The notes: generated by a model from the sequence alone, not told the origin. A stretch of DNA of 64,000 nucleotides from Sisyra terminalis (GCA_958496175.1 OY292275.1:23909001-23973000), one strand, 5' to 3'. Counted from the first letter of the stretch, positions 45,553-57,200 are shown. Program-made: numbers and translations.

Positions 45553-45906
45553 AGACGCTCGGAATTTTATAGCTGTAATAAAAACATTGGATAATTTAAA
45601 TATTCTAAGTTCTTTGAATTTTGGATATACATATGCAATGCATCTTCCTTTATAAATTTGACAACTGTCGCAGTTTTGACATTGCTATTCTCAACTTAAG
45701 CTGCATATATATTTTCTTGGAATAAATTGAAAGCTGAAGATATCTTTCGTTTATCGTTCAAACGTTTTTTTTGTACATTTTAAATGCAAAAAGAATGAAA
45801 TAGTAATGATATCAGGCCTCTTGACTGAGCTATCCACACTACTACATTACACTCACACCTGTTAAGTATAGTTCACATTGTTCCAATGCGTTCGCTTACA
45901 CAATTA

Positions 45907-45914
45907 TGACGTCA
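45907..45914. promoter_or_regulatory. TGACGTCA site with ATTGG box
   Basis: Perfect CRE palindrome; GATTGG at 45923-45928, 9 bp away. Confidence 0.3.
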
Positions 45915-46089
45915 TTTGCTCTGATTGGAGTTCAGCATATCAAAGCGGATAGTTTTATAGACGTTTTATTTTTTTTAAATAATAATCAATCTTGTTCTAA
46001 ATAAAAAATAAATGCTTGTATTATATTCTCCGACTCAAGTTTTATTAGATTAATAACTAGTTACTAAATAACTAGTAACTATTCGTGAA

Positions 46090-46260
46090 ATATAAATGAA
46101 AAATTAAATGAAAACGAGAGAATACAAATGACAACAATTAAAGCAGTTGAACAAACAGTTGAAACAAATGACAACAATTAGTTAGCTTAAATTTGAGACA
46201 ATGGTTATTATATTTGGTTTTCACTCATATACTTTTTTACCGACATACATACATGTTTGG
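46090..46260 (+). repeat. R2 repeat, body copy
   Basis: AATGAAAACGAGAGAATAC, ACAGTTGAAACAAATGACAA, CAATTAGTTAGCTTAAATTT, GAGACAATGGTTATTATATT and TGGTTTTCACTCATA follow the order of the 30.0 kb and 36.8 kb copies. Confidence 0.6.
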
Positions 46261-46322
46261 CTAGTATTTTATAAATATTTTAATGTTTTTTTTGGTTATT
46301 GTTTTAATTAGTTACTTTTTTA

Positions 46323-46486
46323 ACTATTATTTACCGTCGCTTTATAGTTACTTAGATCTTTAGTAACTCTAGAATTAATAAAAATCCGTAGTCAAGAAAT
46401 ATTGAAAATTGGTTCAATACGAGGATGAAACCCAACACCTACCAGTTTTAAAGTGGTCATCTTGACCACTCGGCAACTAGTAGGCC
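46323..46486 (-). repeat. tRNA-derived SINE
   Basis: The minus strand has GCCTACTAGTTGCCGAGTGG, TCAAGATGACCACTTTAAAA, CTGGTAGGTGTTGG, GTATTGAACCAATTTTCAAT, TCTAGAGTTACTAAAGATC and AAGCGACGGTAAATA. All family modules are kept; the B box is mutated. Confidence 0.9.
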
Positions 46487-48850
46487 TAGTTAGTTACTGT
46501 CATCATGTCTTTGTCTATATTTTTTACGGTTTATTTAATCTTACCTGTATAATCATTTTCCTAAGCACAGTAACCAATATTTATTACAACTACTATAAAG
46601 TTCGTTTGTCCCCACTCAGTATGGACTAAATAACATAATTTACATTTTTTTTTGTCTAATAATATCAGTACATTATATATGAACCAAAATAGCACGCAAT
46701 CATTCTTCTCTTCTATGTTCATTTGTATTTATTAAAGCGTTACCAATTATTATTTCTACCGCTTGGAAAGGTGTTAACAGACCTCTGAATTGCTTCAAAT
46801 GCTCAGGTTTCAGACAACTACTAACAATTGGTATCTGCTTAAGTGTGTAGTGTTCGAAAACAATATTTTATTTCCATTTGGAGAATGTTCTCCAATTTGT
46901 TCAAATGGAATTTGAAATTCTCTTTTTGTCAAATAGTAACCTTAAAAATAAAAATAATGCAATAGAATCTACAAACACCATAGAGATAATGTTATTCACC
47001 ATAGAGATATAAGAAGATAATGTTAGAGTAAAATGTATCGTTGTTAAAAAAACGAGTAACACAATAGAGGAGCAAAAAATTGGTAATTGATACTATATGT
47101 TAAAAGTACAAACTTAAATGTGCCTCTTTCTACTTACTTTCCAGTTTCTAGTTGGCTTTGCAGTTTCATTACTGTAATACCTTTTTCGCAAAAACATAGA
47201 TGTAATATACACACTGGAACAAATTATAATAAAACATTTAAAGTAGAAAGAAAGTCATGAAACAAAAAAAACGTTTTGGAACTGTAAGAATATATTTTAT
47301 ACAGACTGCATCGGTTTTTCGGACCCAAACTGTACAAGCTTATTTTAACAGTCACCAATGTAAACTTTTTAAAAAAACAATTTAAAAAATAACTTAAAAT
47401 TATATATAAGGGTTTTGTTGTTTTAAGATCGTATCCATGTTCCATGTTAGGTGATTATTGAAGATAAATTTTAGCTATCATTTATCAAACTTTGATGTGG
47501 TTGTAAGATTACATTATCATAAAAATATCGAGGAAATCTTTTACAATTTGTTTTTTTTCTTTTTTCGCAAATCATGAATAAAGCTCTACTTACGAAGAAG
47601 CTCCACTTGTATAAGAGGCAAGGATTACTGTGTAATCTGCACAGGTAGACGTTACAGTACGAGTTGGCAAATTAAAAGTAATTGAAAGCGACGGTATCAG
47701 TAATTTGAGACAGCTTTAACGTAAGAAAATAAATAGAAACAGTATTGAAAGCTTTTTAAGAGAATTGTTGAAAAAAGACGATCTCACCATCAATGGCAGG
47801 AATTATTTTTAAAAATATGATAATTGACAATTTTTATAGTTTTAGAGGATGATACAATTACTTTTTATTACTGATAGATATTTTCTGGTACTTCACAAAT
47901 CAAATTAAATTTTATTTTCAAAGTTCCTTTTAATAACTCATTTGAAGTATAATCAAAACTTTGAGAGAGTAATTCCATTATTTGTAGTACTTTATTAAAA
48001 ACTTGATTATTAAAAACGTTTTATGTTCAGTTTGCTGCAGTTATCCTGCTGAGATGTGAAACTGGAATCGATATTGTTAATATCTCTGCTAAAACGAAAG
48101 CTCTGATTATTTTTTTATGTATCTCAAGATGTATTTTTTTGTGTTGTTGATACATAATTTAAAGAAATATTTAAAAAGTTGAAAATTATTTTATTCTCTA
48201 AATGCATTAATTTATACCCTAGTAAATGTATTAAATAAAGTTATCAATCTTTTTAATAGTAGGCAACCACTAAACAGAAACAGAAAAGATTTATTTCAAA
48301 ATTTAAATCTTTTCCTTAAAAGTAACCTGTTAACCTGGGCATAGTGTTACAAAATTACTAATGAAAAATATTACCAAAGAATGGGTCTATAAAATTTACT
48401 GCTCGATATAAAAGAACACGACTGTACAAAAGTACAATAAAAAGATGATAATTAAACCATCCCTAAAAAAATATTTTTCGAATGTGCAGATTTTATCAGG
48501 CAAAGGACGAAATTGCCTGTCACGTTCCGTGGAAATTCAGCGTTCTGAATAAATGCAGGCCTAAGGAACCAATTAAGGATAACAACTGGAACCGAAATAG
48601 TTAAGAAACACCTTGTACGCCGATTGCTGAAGCTAGAACCAAGCGTTTTGATCCCCCGACAAAACATCCGCACACAAAGCATCACACTAAAACAAAATAT
48701 CCCGAAATTTGGTCCTTTGGTTAGTATAATAATTTTTTTTTACTCTTTTTTTTCCTGAAAAAAAATACTCAAATGCAATCGTTCCCTTCACTACCAAGTT
48801 CACCTATCCCAATCCCAAATGAACATAATTAAAACGTTTACTTAGTTTTG
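46487..48850. other. No recognised feature
   Basis: AT-rich. A minus-strand ORF at 48452-48685 (77 codons, less AT-biased, with Arg/Cys/Pro) lies in a patch of higher GC (48.48-48.68 kb). It could be a decayed transposon coding fragment, but no family motif could be identified on either strand. Confidence 0.35.
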
Positions 48851-48940
48851 GTCCAACTTATTCGCGAATTAAATTAAAAATAAAAGTAAAAAAATGCAAC
48901 GTTGTCTGATATTAATGTTACTAAAAGGGACTTTTAGCAG
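48851..48940 (+). repeat. R2 head-arm fragment
   Basis: AAAGTAAAAAAATGCAACGT, TGTCTGATATTAATGTTAC and TAAAAGGGACTTTTAG match the right arm of the palindromic head at 29.92-29.96 kb (AACGTTGCCAGATATTGATA, CGCTAAAAAGGACAT). Confidence 0.55.
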
Positions 48941-49220
48941 GTTTCGCCTCTGGACCTTTTGTGTATAGTTTTTTTAATACAAAAAAATATGTGGAGCCGC
49001 CATTGTAAAGAATTACCTTATTGAATGAAAATTTAGAGAAACTCGTCTAAAAAGATAAAAAATTTTTTTTATTTCTTTTAATATCGATATCTTGTAAACT
49101 AAGCGAGATATCAAAAATTATTATTCATTCTTTTCGTTTTATTTTGTCGAGATCTTCAAGAATACGTTTTCAAATTGGGCACCGAAAGAACCATAATCTA
49201 GCCAAATATTCTGTTGTCGA

Positions 49221-49329
49221 GATATTTTGTCAGGGTTTTTTATCTAAGGGATATTTTGTCCAGAGATTTTTTTGGGATATTTGATCTGTGGATATTTTGT
49301 CGGGGATGTTTATTGAGGGATCAAATATC
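49221..49329. repeat. Short degenerate tandem of GATATTTTGTC words
   Basis: GATATTTTGTC occurs at 49221, 49250 and 49291, GATATTTGATC at 49276, and its inverse GATCAAATATC at 49319. Spacing is 29, 26 and 15 bp, with G-rich strings between. It is probably the subterminal repeat zone of a DNA transposon whose ends are not clear. Confidence 0.55.
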
Positions 49330-51359
49330 TTGGAACCGGTGAAGCATGCTTTACTACTTTATCTCAACTGGGTGAAATAGGGACTCAGGAAACGCAATAA
49401 GCTCAGAAGCTGCAGTATTGAGGTACAATTAATCTCATCCTGGAAAACCCAACTAAATATAGAAAAAGAACAATAGCGACATAAATTCTAAAAAAAATTG
49501 CTTTTAGTTTGCTCTGTTTTGAATAAAAGTATTAATTTTAATATTGGCTCATAAGATCATTTTCAATATGAAATTGATATATTTCTTATTTATGTTTACT
49601 AGGTATAAAACATGTGCAATGTATAGTTATTATATAGAAAATATAAAAATATATGCAGCAATTTTCAGCTTTTAATGGTGAAAATAATGTAAAGCTCACA
49701 AAAACATAATCCTTTTAATATTTTATATGCAGTTTAATTAATAAGGGAATATCATATAACAAGTGAACAATTAAAGTTGCTGTCTCCCATCGTTCCGTTT
49801 TTCGTGAAATATAAAATGTAAATGAAAAATGGTAATAAATTGCATAATAGTATTTATAATTAACGGGAGATATTCTTTAGTATTTCTTTTATTTAACAAA
49901 ATAAAATGAAGTCATTTAGCGGAAGTGATAATATTCTTGTGTTAGATATTTTTCTTATCTAATAATTATATTATACAACGAAGGAAATTGTAAGAAAATG
50001 TTTAAAACGAACACAATTATTCGTAAAATGAATATTTCAATTGATTTTATTATTCATTGCTATATTTATAAGAATTTTAATATCATTTTGTGGCCAAATT
50101 TTTTTTATGTTTTTTTAGTTCAATTTCAGGACCGAAAATTTTAGAAAATGTCAAAATGGTTGCGCATAGTATGAAAAGATTAGAATTTATTTTAGCAATT
50201 CCTATGGGAAAATTTTCCTTGACGCGCAATAAGTTCATATGAAGACGAGATGTAGAAAATACCTAAAATACAAATATTTATGCGCATTTCTTAATATTAT
50301 GTTTTTTTTTTCAAAAAAATGAAGAGACAATTCCCATGTGATGGAAACGTTATATCTACGATTTGAATAAAACAGCACAAAAAATTAAGTTATTTATCAC
50401 TGTTTTGGTTTCATATTTTATCTTGAACTTTTTGTAATAGATTCCAATTTTTCAACGCTGACATATTTCAATTTTTATAATAAGTTACCTTTCTCTTGTT
50501 AAAGTCTAAAAGAGTTATCAACAAAATGAATACTTAGTTTAATATATATTTAAAAAAATACTATATGTATATGAGAGCTTTACCTATAAAATGGTTCAAG
50601 ATAGTATTTCTGAAATTAACTATTGAGGCAATGGTGCGAAGCAAACTATTTCCAATGTGGATGGGGAAAACGAAGAATGTGTTCAGAATTCCGAAATTGT
50701 AACCTCAATGTTTTATAATCCCTAATTCCACAAGCTTGGAGATGTTTGTAGACGCAAAGATGGTAGGTTACATAAATTGGTAGACTGACGCCTTCATGAA
50801 AAACTTTTACTACATTTCTTAAATCTACTACTTTACATAAGTATTGATCAATATATTTAAAAAAAATAGTTCATACCTAAAAATATAAGTACATTATACG
50901 CATAATAATTGATGAAAACGTTGAGAATCATTCAAGTAAAAAATAGATCCTAATAGAACCTCATTTTTTTATTTTAATTTTCCCAACAAAACAAAACATT
51001 CAATGAAATAAATTCAACATAAATAATATATTTTATTTATTTGTGGATAATAAATATTTCCATCATCATCGACCACATAAAAGTTTCGCATATATTCCCA
51101 TTGTAGTTCTGCAAATATTTTAATTTTTCATTTATTGTTTATGTTTAATTAATTTTACAGTTACTGGTTTTTGTATAGAATAATACAGAGATCAGTGGTT
51201 GTAATGGTTGAAGCGAGCGATGAATAAAGGAAAGCGATGAATTCAAAAATTAAATCCAAGTTATTATAATTTGCTTATAAAGCTGCCAATATCTCTTCTG
51301 AGATCCCAGCAGCTTAAAATAATAAAAAACCTAAAACTGTTTATTTATATTCTCTTTCT
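49330..51359. other. No recognised feature
   Basis: AT-rich DNA. A slightly more complex patch at 50.62-50.80 kb shows no recognisable domain. Confidence 0.4.
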
Positions 51360-51490
51360 TTTTGGGAATTTTTATTTGTACAAAACTTTTCATCGGTTTC
51401 CCGACTCTTCAGGTACTATAATAATTCTTAATTAATTAAGAATTGTACAAAAATAAAAAATAGAAATAAAAATTTCCAAAAACAAAGAGA
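51360..51490 (-). repeat. Hammerhead-like repeat, family 4, with inverted flanks
   Basis: The minus strand carries CTGAAGA (51412-51406), then GTCGG-GAAA-CCGAT as a 5-bp stem II with GNRA loop, then GAAA (down to 51388) and a GTAC close to the cleavage position. Outer sequences GGGAATTTTTATTTGTACAA and, inverted on the right, TTGTACAAAAATAAAAA...AAAAATTTCC form an inverted pair, so the motif sits in one arm of a small palindrome. The plus-strand relative is at 56.1 kb. Stem I is not well formed here. Confidence 0.5.
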
Positions 51491-51705
51491 TAAAAAATAA
51501 GTATAAGCTAGCTATGGAAAAGAACTACCAAAAAAATATTGAAATTTCAACTTTGCGATTGAGAAAAAGGAAGTAACATCGTTATCAGTAAAATTAGAAT
51601 TTTTAATTTGTACATATTGTCAAATTAAACCTATTTGGTAAATATTTATCTATTATAACGCGTTTAAATTACGTCTTAAAATTGATTGCTTCGTTAACAA
51701 TCGTA

Positions 51706-51839
51706 ATTCTTAGTAACTCTAGAGTTAATAAACAACCGTAATTCGAGAAATATCGAAAATTTGCTCGATACGAGGATCGAATCCAGCACCCACCAGTTTT
51801 GGAGCGGCCACCTTGACCACTCAGTCACCAGTAGGCTTA
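51706..51839 (-). repeat. tRNA-derived SINE, best-preserved head
   Basis: The minus strand has GCCTACTGGTGACTGAGTGG, TCAAGGTGGCCGCTCC, AAAACTGGTGGGTGCTGG, B box GGATTCGATCC, TCGTATCGAGCAAATTTTCG, ATATTTCTCGAATTACGG, and TTAACTCTAGAGTTACTAAG. The 3' tail after the CTAGAG module is shortened. Confidence 0.9.
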
Positions 51840-53020
51840 AAGCTATTAGCTATTATACAAATTGTTAGTTATCTTAAGGATATGATCTATATAGCCATGA
51901 ATGAAAATACCGACCCTTATACTGTGTTATTTTTGAGTTAAGTCTCTGCTAATTAAAAACTTCATGAAAAGTTAAAATATTCTAAGAAGTTTAAATAATA
52001 ATTTTTTTTTAAATGAGAGAAATTGAAATTATTCACTTATCTCAAAAATCGGCTAAAAACAAAAGTTATTATAGTTGATATATATTATTGAGTCACGTTA
52101 ATAAAAGCACGGAAAGCTTGTCTTAGAAAAAATATTAAATATTCAACGGCTATAATCCTAATAAATCATGCATCTTTTTTCAAATTCAGAGAGCCTATGT
52201 ATTCGAAGAATTCGTTTTATTGTACTCAACAATTACTTAAATGGAATTCAAATGTTTTGCAAGTTGCTGCAAAATTTATTGGCTTTGAAAATAAGGACAT
52301 TTAGAAATGTTCGTTATAATATACTGAATGGTAGTTATTTATCGATCTCAACATGCCTACAATAAATAGTTATTTACTGAATATAGTTACTACTTGAAGC
52401 ATACATTACGACACCGTCAAAATATCAACATTATACCGTCCACTAATTAGTTTTGACTTAATCTATTAGATTCATTACCTGTGGGCTTTAATTATTGATA
52501 TTAACACTATCATTAAAACGATCATATTGTTATTAGTAAATATAACTCCACAAATATACAATTTATGTCATAAAAAACGAACTTGAGCTTAAAAGTATCA
52601 AATTATTTATCTACTTTTATCAAAATTATTTATTTATCTGTATTTTAACCTATCTAAATCGTAATTTTATTTTTAGAAACTTCGAATAGAATTGTATAAG
52701 TAAGAATTTCTATTGTTTCGGAAAACAATGCTGTAGAAATGAAATAAATTGTTAAAATGTTAAATGTGTCACTCAATTACCTTTCCACGATAAAATATGT
52801 ATTTGAGATTTGAGGATAAAAACAGCGTTGCTTTTGCGAAAAAGTAAAATAAATGAAGCAATTGTAATCTAAATGATGAAATTTTCTTTGTATTTGCTTT
52901 TTGTACTATAATGAATGTAATCATCATAATAATTTAAGAGATCCCCATTAAGATATGTACAAACTTTAACCGATATGTTCTTTGCTTTACCATTTTATTA
53001 TTTTGTTTACTGGTTCTTAC
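51840..53020. other. No recognised feature
   Basis: AT-rich spacer; the ORF at 52.17-52.37 kb has no domain signal. Confidence 0.4.
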
Positions 53021-53213
53021 CTATATATCAGTGTTTTCCAAAGTGTGGTACTCGTTACCCGAAGAGTACAGGAAGGGTTTGGTAGGAGTACTATGTTAGG
53101 GCGGCAAAAAATATTTTAGTGTAACAACTGAATTGCACAGACTGCTTTTTTTTGTAGTTTTGTTTGGATAAAGGTACACAAATTTCGAAAGTTTGGGGAG
53201 CACTGCTATATAC
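53021..53213. mobile_element. hAT MITE with clear target duplication
   Basis: The element at 53029-53205 (177 bp) starts CAGTGTTTTCCAAAGTGTGG and ends, inverted, with CAGTGCTCCCCAAACTTTCG. It is flanked by 8-bp direct repeats CTATATAT (53021-53028) and CTATATAC (53206-53213), 7 of 8 identical. CAGTG termini plus an 8-bp duplication are diagnostic of hAT. No transposase, so it is non-autonomous. Confidence 0.85.
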
Positions 53214-55011
53214 ACAAATAATTGAAAAAAAATCGTTTTCACGAATTGTTAAAACTACATTAGATATAAGATATCTCTAAAACAAACGTAAATTAAACAT
53301 TGCAAATAAAGAGTTAAAGTGTCTAATGTATTGTAAACTTAAATTATGATATTATTTGTTTTTATAAATATTATACCGTTAGGAATACAATTGCAAAAGA
53401 ATATATACCGATGTCTTAGTTGACAGATGTGTTAAGTGCAGAAAATTAAACTGTAAACTGCGCTTACAACACTTGCACACAAATATTAAATTTTTAGGCA
53501 GTTAAAACATCTTTGAAAATTATGTCTTGTGACGTCACTATTCATCAGTTACTTGTAACATTTATACATATCAATATCAATTTGAATGGTCTATGAATGT
53601 ATTAACACATTTTTGCAAAAATTTACACTTAACACATCTGTGAGCTAAGGCATCGATATATACCTAAATCAAATATGCTATTATTGAGGGTTACAAATTA
53701 TCGTTATTTTTTTTTACTTTAGTATAGCATGAAAATGCAAATATAACCTTTATATTTTAGAGAATTAATTATATTGTTGCATTTACGGTTTGCTTTTGTA
53801 ATAATTATAAATTATTCAAATTAGGATCATATAATATTATTTATTGTCTTTTATTATGCAAACGAACAATGGAATATACGCAAATTAAAATCCTTTTGAA
53901 CTAATTGTAATTTCAAATATCATAAATCAAGTTTAGAAAACATTCAACTGGAGCTGCATGGCCTTTTTTAATCAAAAGCGAAAATAATTTGGTTTCAATG
54001 TACTAATGTGGGAAAGTATAGAATTATTTATGCAGAGCAAACAGCAAAAAAAAAACAGGTCAACGCAAAAAAATACTTTTGCATACTTAATCATTATATG
54101 GAAGAAAATAAATAAAATTAAAATAATCAATAAAGACTTTGTTGGTACGAAAAGATGATAATAAATTTAATAAGTTTAAGAATAAAGAAAATGTTTTCCA
54201 TTTAAATATTGAACTCAAACAAACTATAAAATACAATATCATTTTGTGGTAAGGAAAGAAACTTAATAGGAAGTGTATAGCTTTTCAATATTACATTCCG
54301 ATTTATTATACTATATATATTTTTTATATTACATTCTTGTTAACTAGTTCGAGAGTTCAGGCAAATATGATTTCTTTGAATTTAATGTGGGATAGAAACC
54401 GCCTATTTCCAATTTAATAAAAGCTTTTTAAGTTTACAATCAAAATTCAAATGCAATAGAAACTATTAATTTTGTGATCGAATACCTGTCGAACGTATCT
54501 AAGGCTTTTATGTGACATACTTGGTTTTTTTTTAAATAAGAAATGAAATTTCAAATATAGAATTTCCTTGAAATATTTACTTGTGTAATGTTTTCTATAG
54601 TCGAATAAAAACGAAAGTATGTCTGTCTATTTGTTCGCCTTTCATAGTTAAACTATTGGCTAATTTTCATAGTAAGTATTTCGTTCGAAGAAAGTTTAAA
54701 TTCCATTTTTTTTTATTTGTCTTTTCAGTATTGTACCTCTTATTCACTAATATAATTAATATCTTTGCTCTAATCAATATAAAAAACGTATTTATTTGTA
54801 TGCTTTTTAAGGTCAAACAAATAAATCAATTTGATGAAATTTAAAGAAATTTAAAAAAAAATTGCGACACAAAATGTCACTATTCATATTAAGGTACATT
54901 TTGAAATTAATTCTCATTTATATAATAGGATACGAGGAGAAGAGTTATTGCTATCATTATTAATATTATTAAATTTAGAAGGATGTAAAAAATTTTTATA
55001 GAAGTTATTTT
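53214..55011. other. No recognised feature
   Basis: AT-rich. One isolated TGACGTCA lies at 53530-53537. ORFs near 54.6-54.85 kb are Phe/Leu/Ile-rich chance frames. Confidence 0.4.
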
Positions 55012-55180
55012 TTTGTTGTTATTTATCGTCGCTTTATAAATATCAAACTTGATAGAGTCTCTAGAATTTATAAAAAACCTTAAATCAAGAAATTTTGAAT
55101 ATTTGCTAAATAAAAGGATCGAACTCAGCACTTCCTAGCTTTAAAGCCGCCATCTTAGCCACTTAGCAACCAGTAGGCCT
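55012..55180 (-). repeat. tRNA-derived SINE
   Basis: The minus strand has GGCCTACTGGTTGCTAAGTGG, CTAAGATGGCGGCTTTAAAG, GAAGTGCTGAGTTCGATCC, CTAGAGACTCTATCAAG, and AAGCGACGATAAATAACAA. Full length but diverged. Confidence 0.88.
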
Positions 55181-55429
55181 TACAATAAATTTAATATCTA
55201 AGAAAAAATAATTCTCCAATAATAATTTTTTACGCACATTGTTTTTATGATAGCAATATTACGTACATTATAAAAAATCAAAACTTTAGTCGATATTTTA
55301 AAATAACTTTTGATTTTTTTTTAGTCCAAAAATAATAAATATATTTTAAAAATTTTAGTGTATATATAAAGCGTTCTATCGTTTTGTTTTATCAAGCTAT
55401 TTACTAACATTCCAAGCTTTTCAGGAAAA

Positions 55430-55830
55430 ATTATCTTAAATACTTTAAAGTATTCAAGATATTGTATCTTAGTTTCCTTACTTTTCGACCATAAGTAACT
55501 ATTTGATAGATACTTTCTAAAAGATACTTTGTATCTTGTAACTTAAAAAGTATCTGTAATATCGAAAAAGAACTTAGATACCAAGATATCGAGAGATTAG
55601 ATACAAAGTTTTATTTCTTCTTTTTTCTGTTAGGTTCAATTAATACGTTTTTTTTTATCAATGGTTTTATTATGTAGGGATATGTTTATAGGATTTTAAA
55701 CAAACATACTTTTCTTTCTCCTAATTTAGTAGAGATAAGAAAAACATTATCAGATTATCTTACAACTTTATCTAATTCGTTACTAAACTTAGTACGACCA
55801 TAGTATATTAAGTTACTAAAAAATATAGAT
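55430..55830 (+). repeat. AGTATCTTAG-word element, copy 2
   Basis: TTATCTTAAATACTTTAAAG, TATTGTATCTTAGTTTCC, ACCAAGATATCGAGAGATTAG, AACATACTTTTCTTTCTCC and TAGTAGAGATAAGAAAA follow the order of copy 1 at 12.97-13.45 kb. Confidence 0.6.
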
Positions 55831-56084
55831 CCTTCCAAAATTCTTACAGCCTTATCATTACACCATTTTTATTCAGGACATCAGTTTAAGTATAAAGAAG
55901 TTACCATGAACAAAAGGACTGACACTCAAAATTTGAATTGTATATACAATTCGATTTTATGATTAAATAATTAAATAAGAATTAAATATTAAATTATTAA
56001 GATCGAAATACGTCGTAACAACCATTATAATTATAATTACCAATGTAACATAATAGGTAATTGACAGTTAAATTGTAATATAAA

Positions 56085-56150
56085 GAATTATATTTTTATC
56101 TGAAGAAGTCGAGAAACCAAGGAAACGTATTGTACAAAAATAAAAAAAAT
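56085..56150 (+). repeat. Hammerhead-like repeat, family 4, plus copy
   Basis: Stem I strand TATTTTT (56091-56097), CTGAAGA (56100-56106), a decayed stem II around GAGAAACC, GAAAC (56122-56126), short stem III (AC...GT), A at the cleavage position (56134), then CAAAAATA, whose AAAAATA (56136-56142) pairs with the stem I strand over 7 bp. The two conserved single-strand boxes are intact, stem II is not. Confidence 0.45.
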
Positions 56151-56562
56151 CCTAAAAAAAGAATTAAAATAGTTAAAATATTATATTTTTAGGTATCTTA
56201 ATTGCAACTTATAATAAGTATTCAAGTTCCTTTGACCGCTCTACTTATATTTTAACTTCATAAAAGATGGTAAGTTTAATAAAATATAATACAAGAAAAT
56301 ACATCATTGAACTTTAAAGAAAATTAACCGTTTTTGTGTTCTAAAATCTTATTTTTTTACTCACGGATAGTTAAAACATGTACTTAAAATAGTTAATTTA
56401 AATCCTGTAAGATAAATCCTACACATTTATCCTCCACATATCAATATTCTTAGGTGAAAATACGTATCTTTTCTATATTCTCTGGATAAAATTTTGTCTG
56501 GAAGATAAATTTCACTCGGTGAATTGGTGAATAAATCGGTTGTGTCCGTATTTTACATAATT

Positions 56563-56858
56563 TTATTTTTATTTTTAGTAGGATAGTGGACATGAAAGGA
56601 TGTAGATCCATGAACTAATTATTAATTTAGCGGCTCATTTCGGTCTTTTATTAGACCTTCATCAGGCTTCTAAAATCATACAAACACATGTATTACAGAA
56701 TCCTTCAAACATTACTAATTGTTATCTGTAAAACATGTGTTTGTATGATTTTAAAAGCCGGATGAAGTTCTAATAAAAGACCGAAACGTGTTGCTAAACT
56801 AATAATTAGTACATGGATCTACATCCTTTCATGTCTACTATCCTACTAAAAATAAAAT
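56563..56858. mobile_element. Penelope-like head-to-head palindrome, family 1, two hammerhead-like motifs
   Basis: The left arm (56563-56695, minus orientation) and right arm (56726-56858, plus) are inverted copies of the 30.55-30.70 kb repeat; each ends in TACTAAAAATAAAA-type sequence at its outer edge. The left arm has an intact CTGATGA (minus strand, 56665-56659), stem II GGTC/GACC and GAAA, with stem I ATTTTA (56676-56671) facing TAAAT, but a damaged stem III. The right arm has GAAACGTGTTGC intact but CGGATGA and a mismatched stem II. Between them all parts of a type I hammerhead are represented. No coding sequence. Confidence 0.65.
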
Positions 56859-57024
56859 AAAAAAAATAAAAAAATTCACTACCTAGATGAAAAATATCGA
56901 CTTAAAAAGTTATAAAAATATTTTTATTTGTTTATTTAAATTAGAGATTGGAGAGAAAATAATAGGTTCTATATTTTTTTAGTGTAAAGACAAACATACA
57001 GTATTTTTAATAGGTATTGATATA

Positions 57025-57200
57025 GCTGTTAGAAAAAAGTATCTTAGTTACTTTAAAGTTACTTAGTTACCCTTAGTTAGATACCCAAAATAACTTCAGA
57101 TACTTTTTTAAAGAATCTTTAATAGCTCTAAGTATTGTTTAGGTTTCATGGCAATCAGTAACGTAACTTTCAACACACTGTAATATCAAAGTAACAAGGT
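57025..57200 (+). repeat. AGTATCTTAG-word element, short copy
   Basis: AGAAAAAAGTATCTTAGTTAC, TTTAAAGTTACTTAGTTAC and AGATACCCAAAATAACTTC are shared with the start of the 12.97 kb copy and with its end near 13.54 kb (AGATACCCAAACTAACC). Confidence 0.5.

Noticed and set aside
48452..48685. 77-codon minus-strand frame in a GC-richer patch
   Set aside because: Composition is less random, but I could match no family on either strand; left as a note in the spacer entry.
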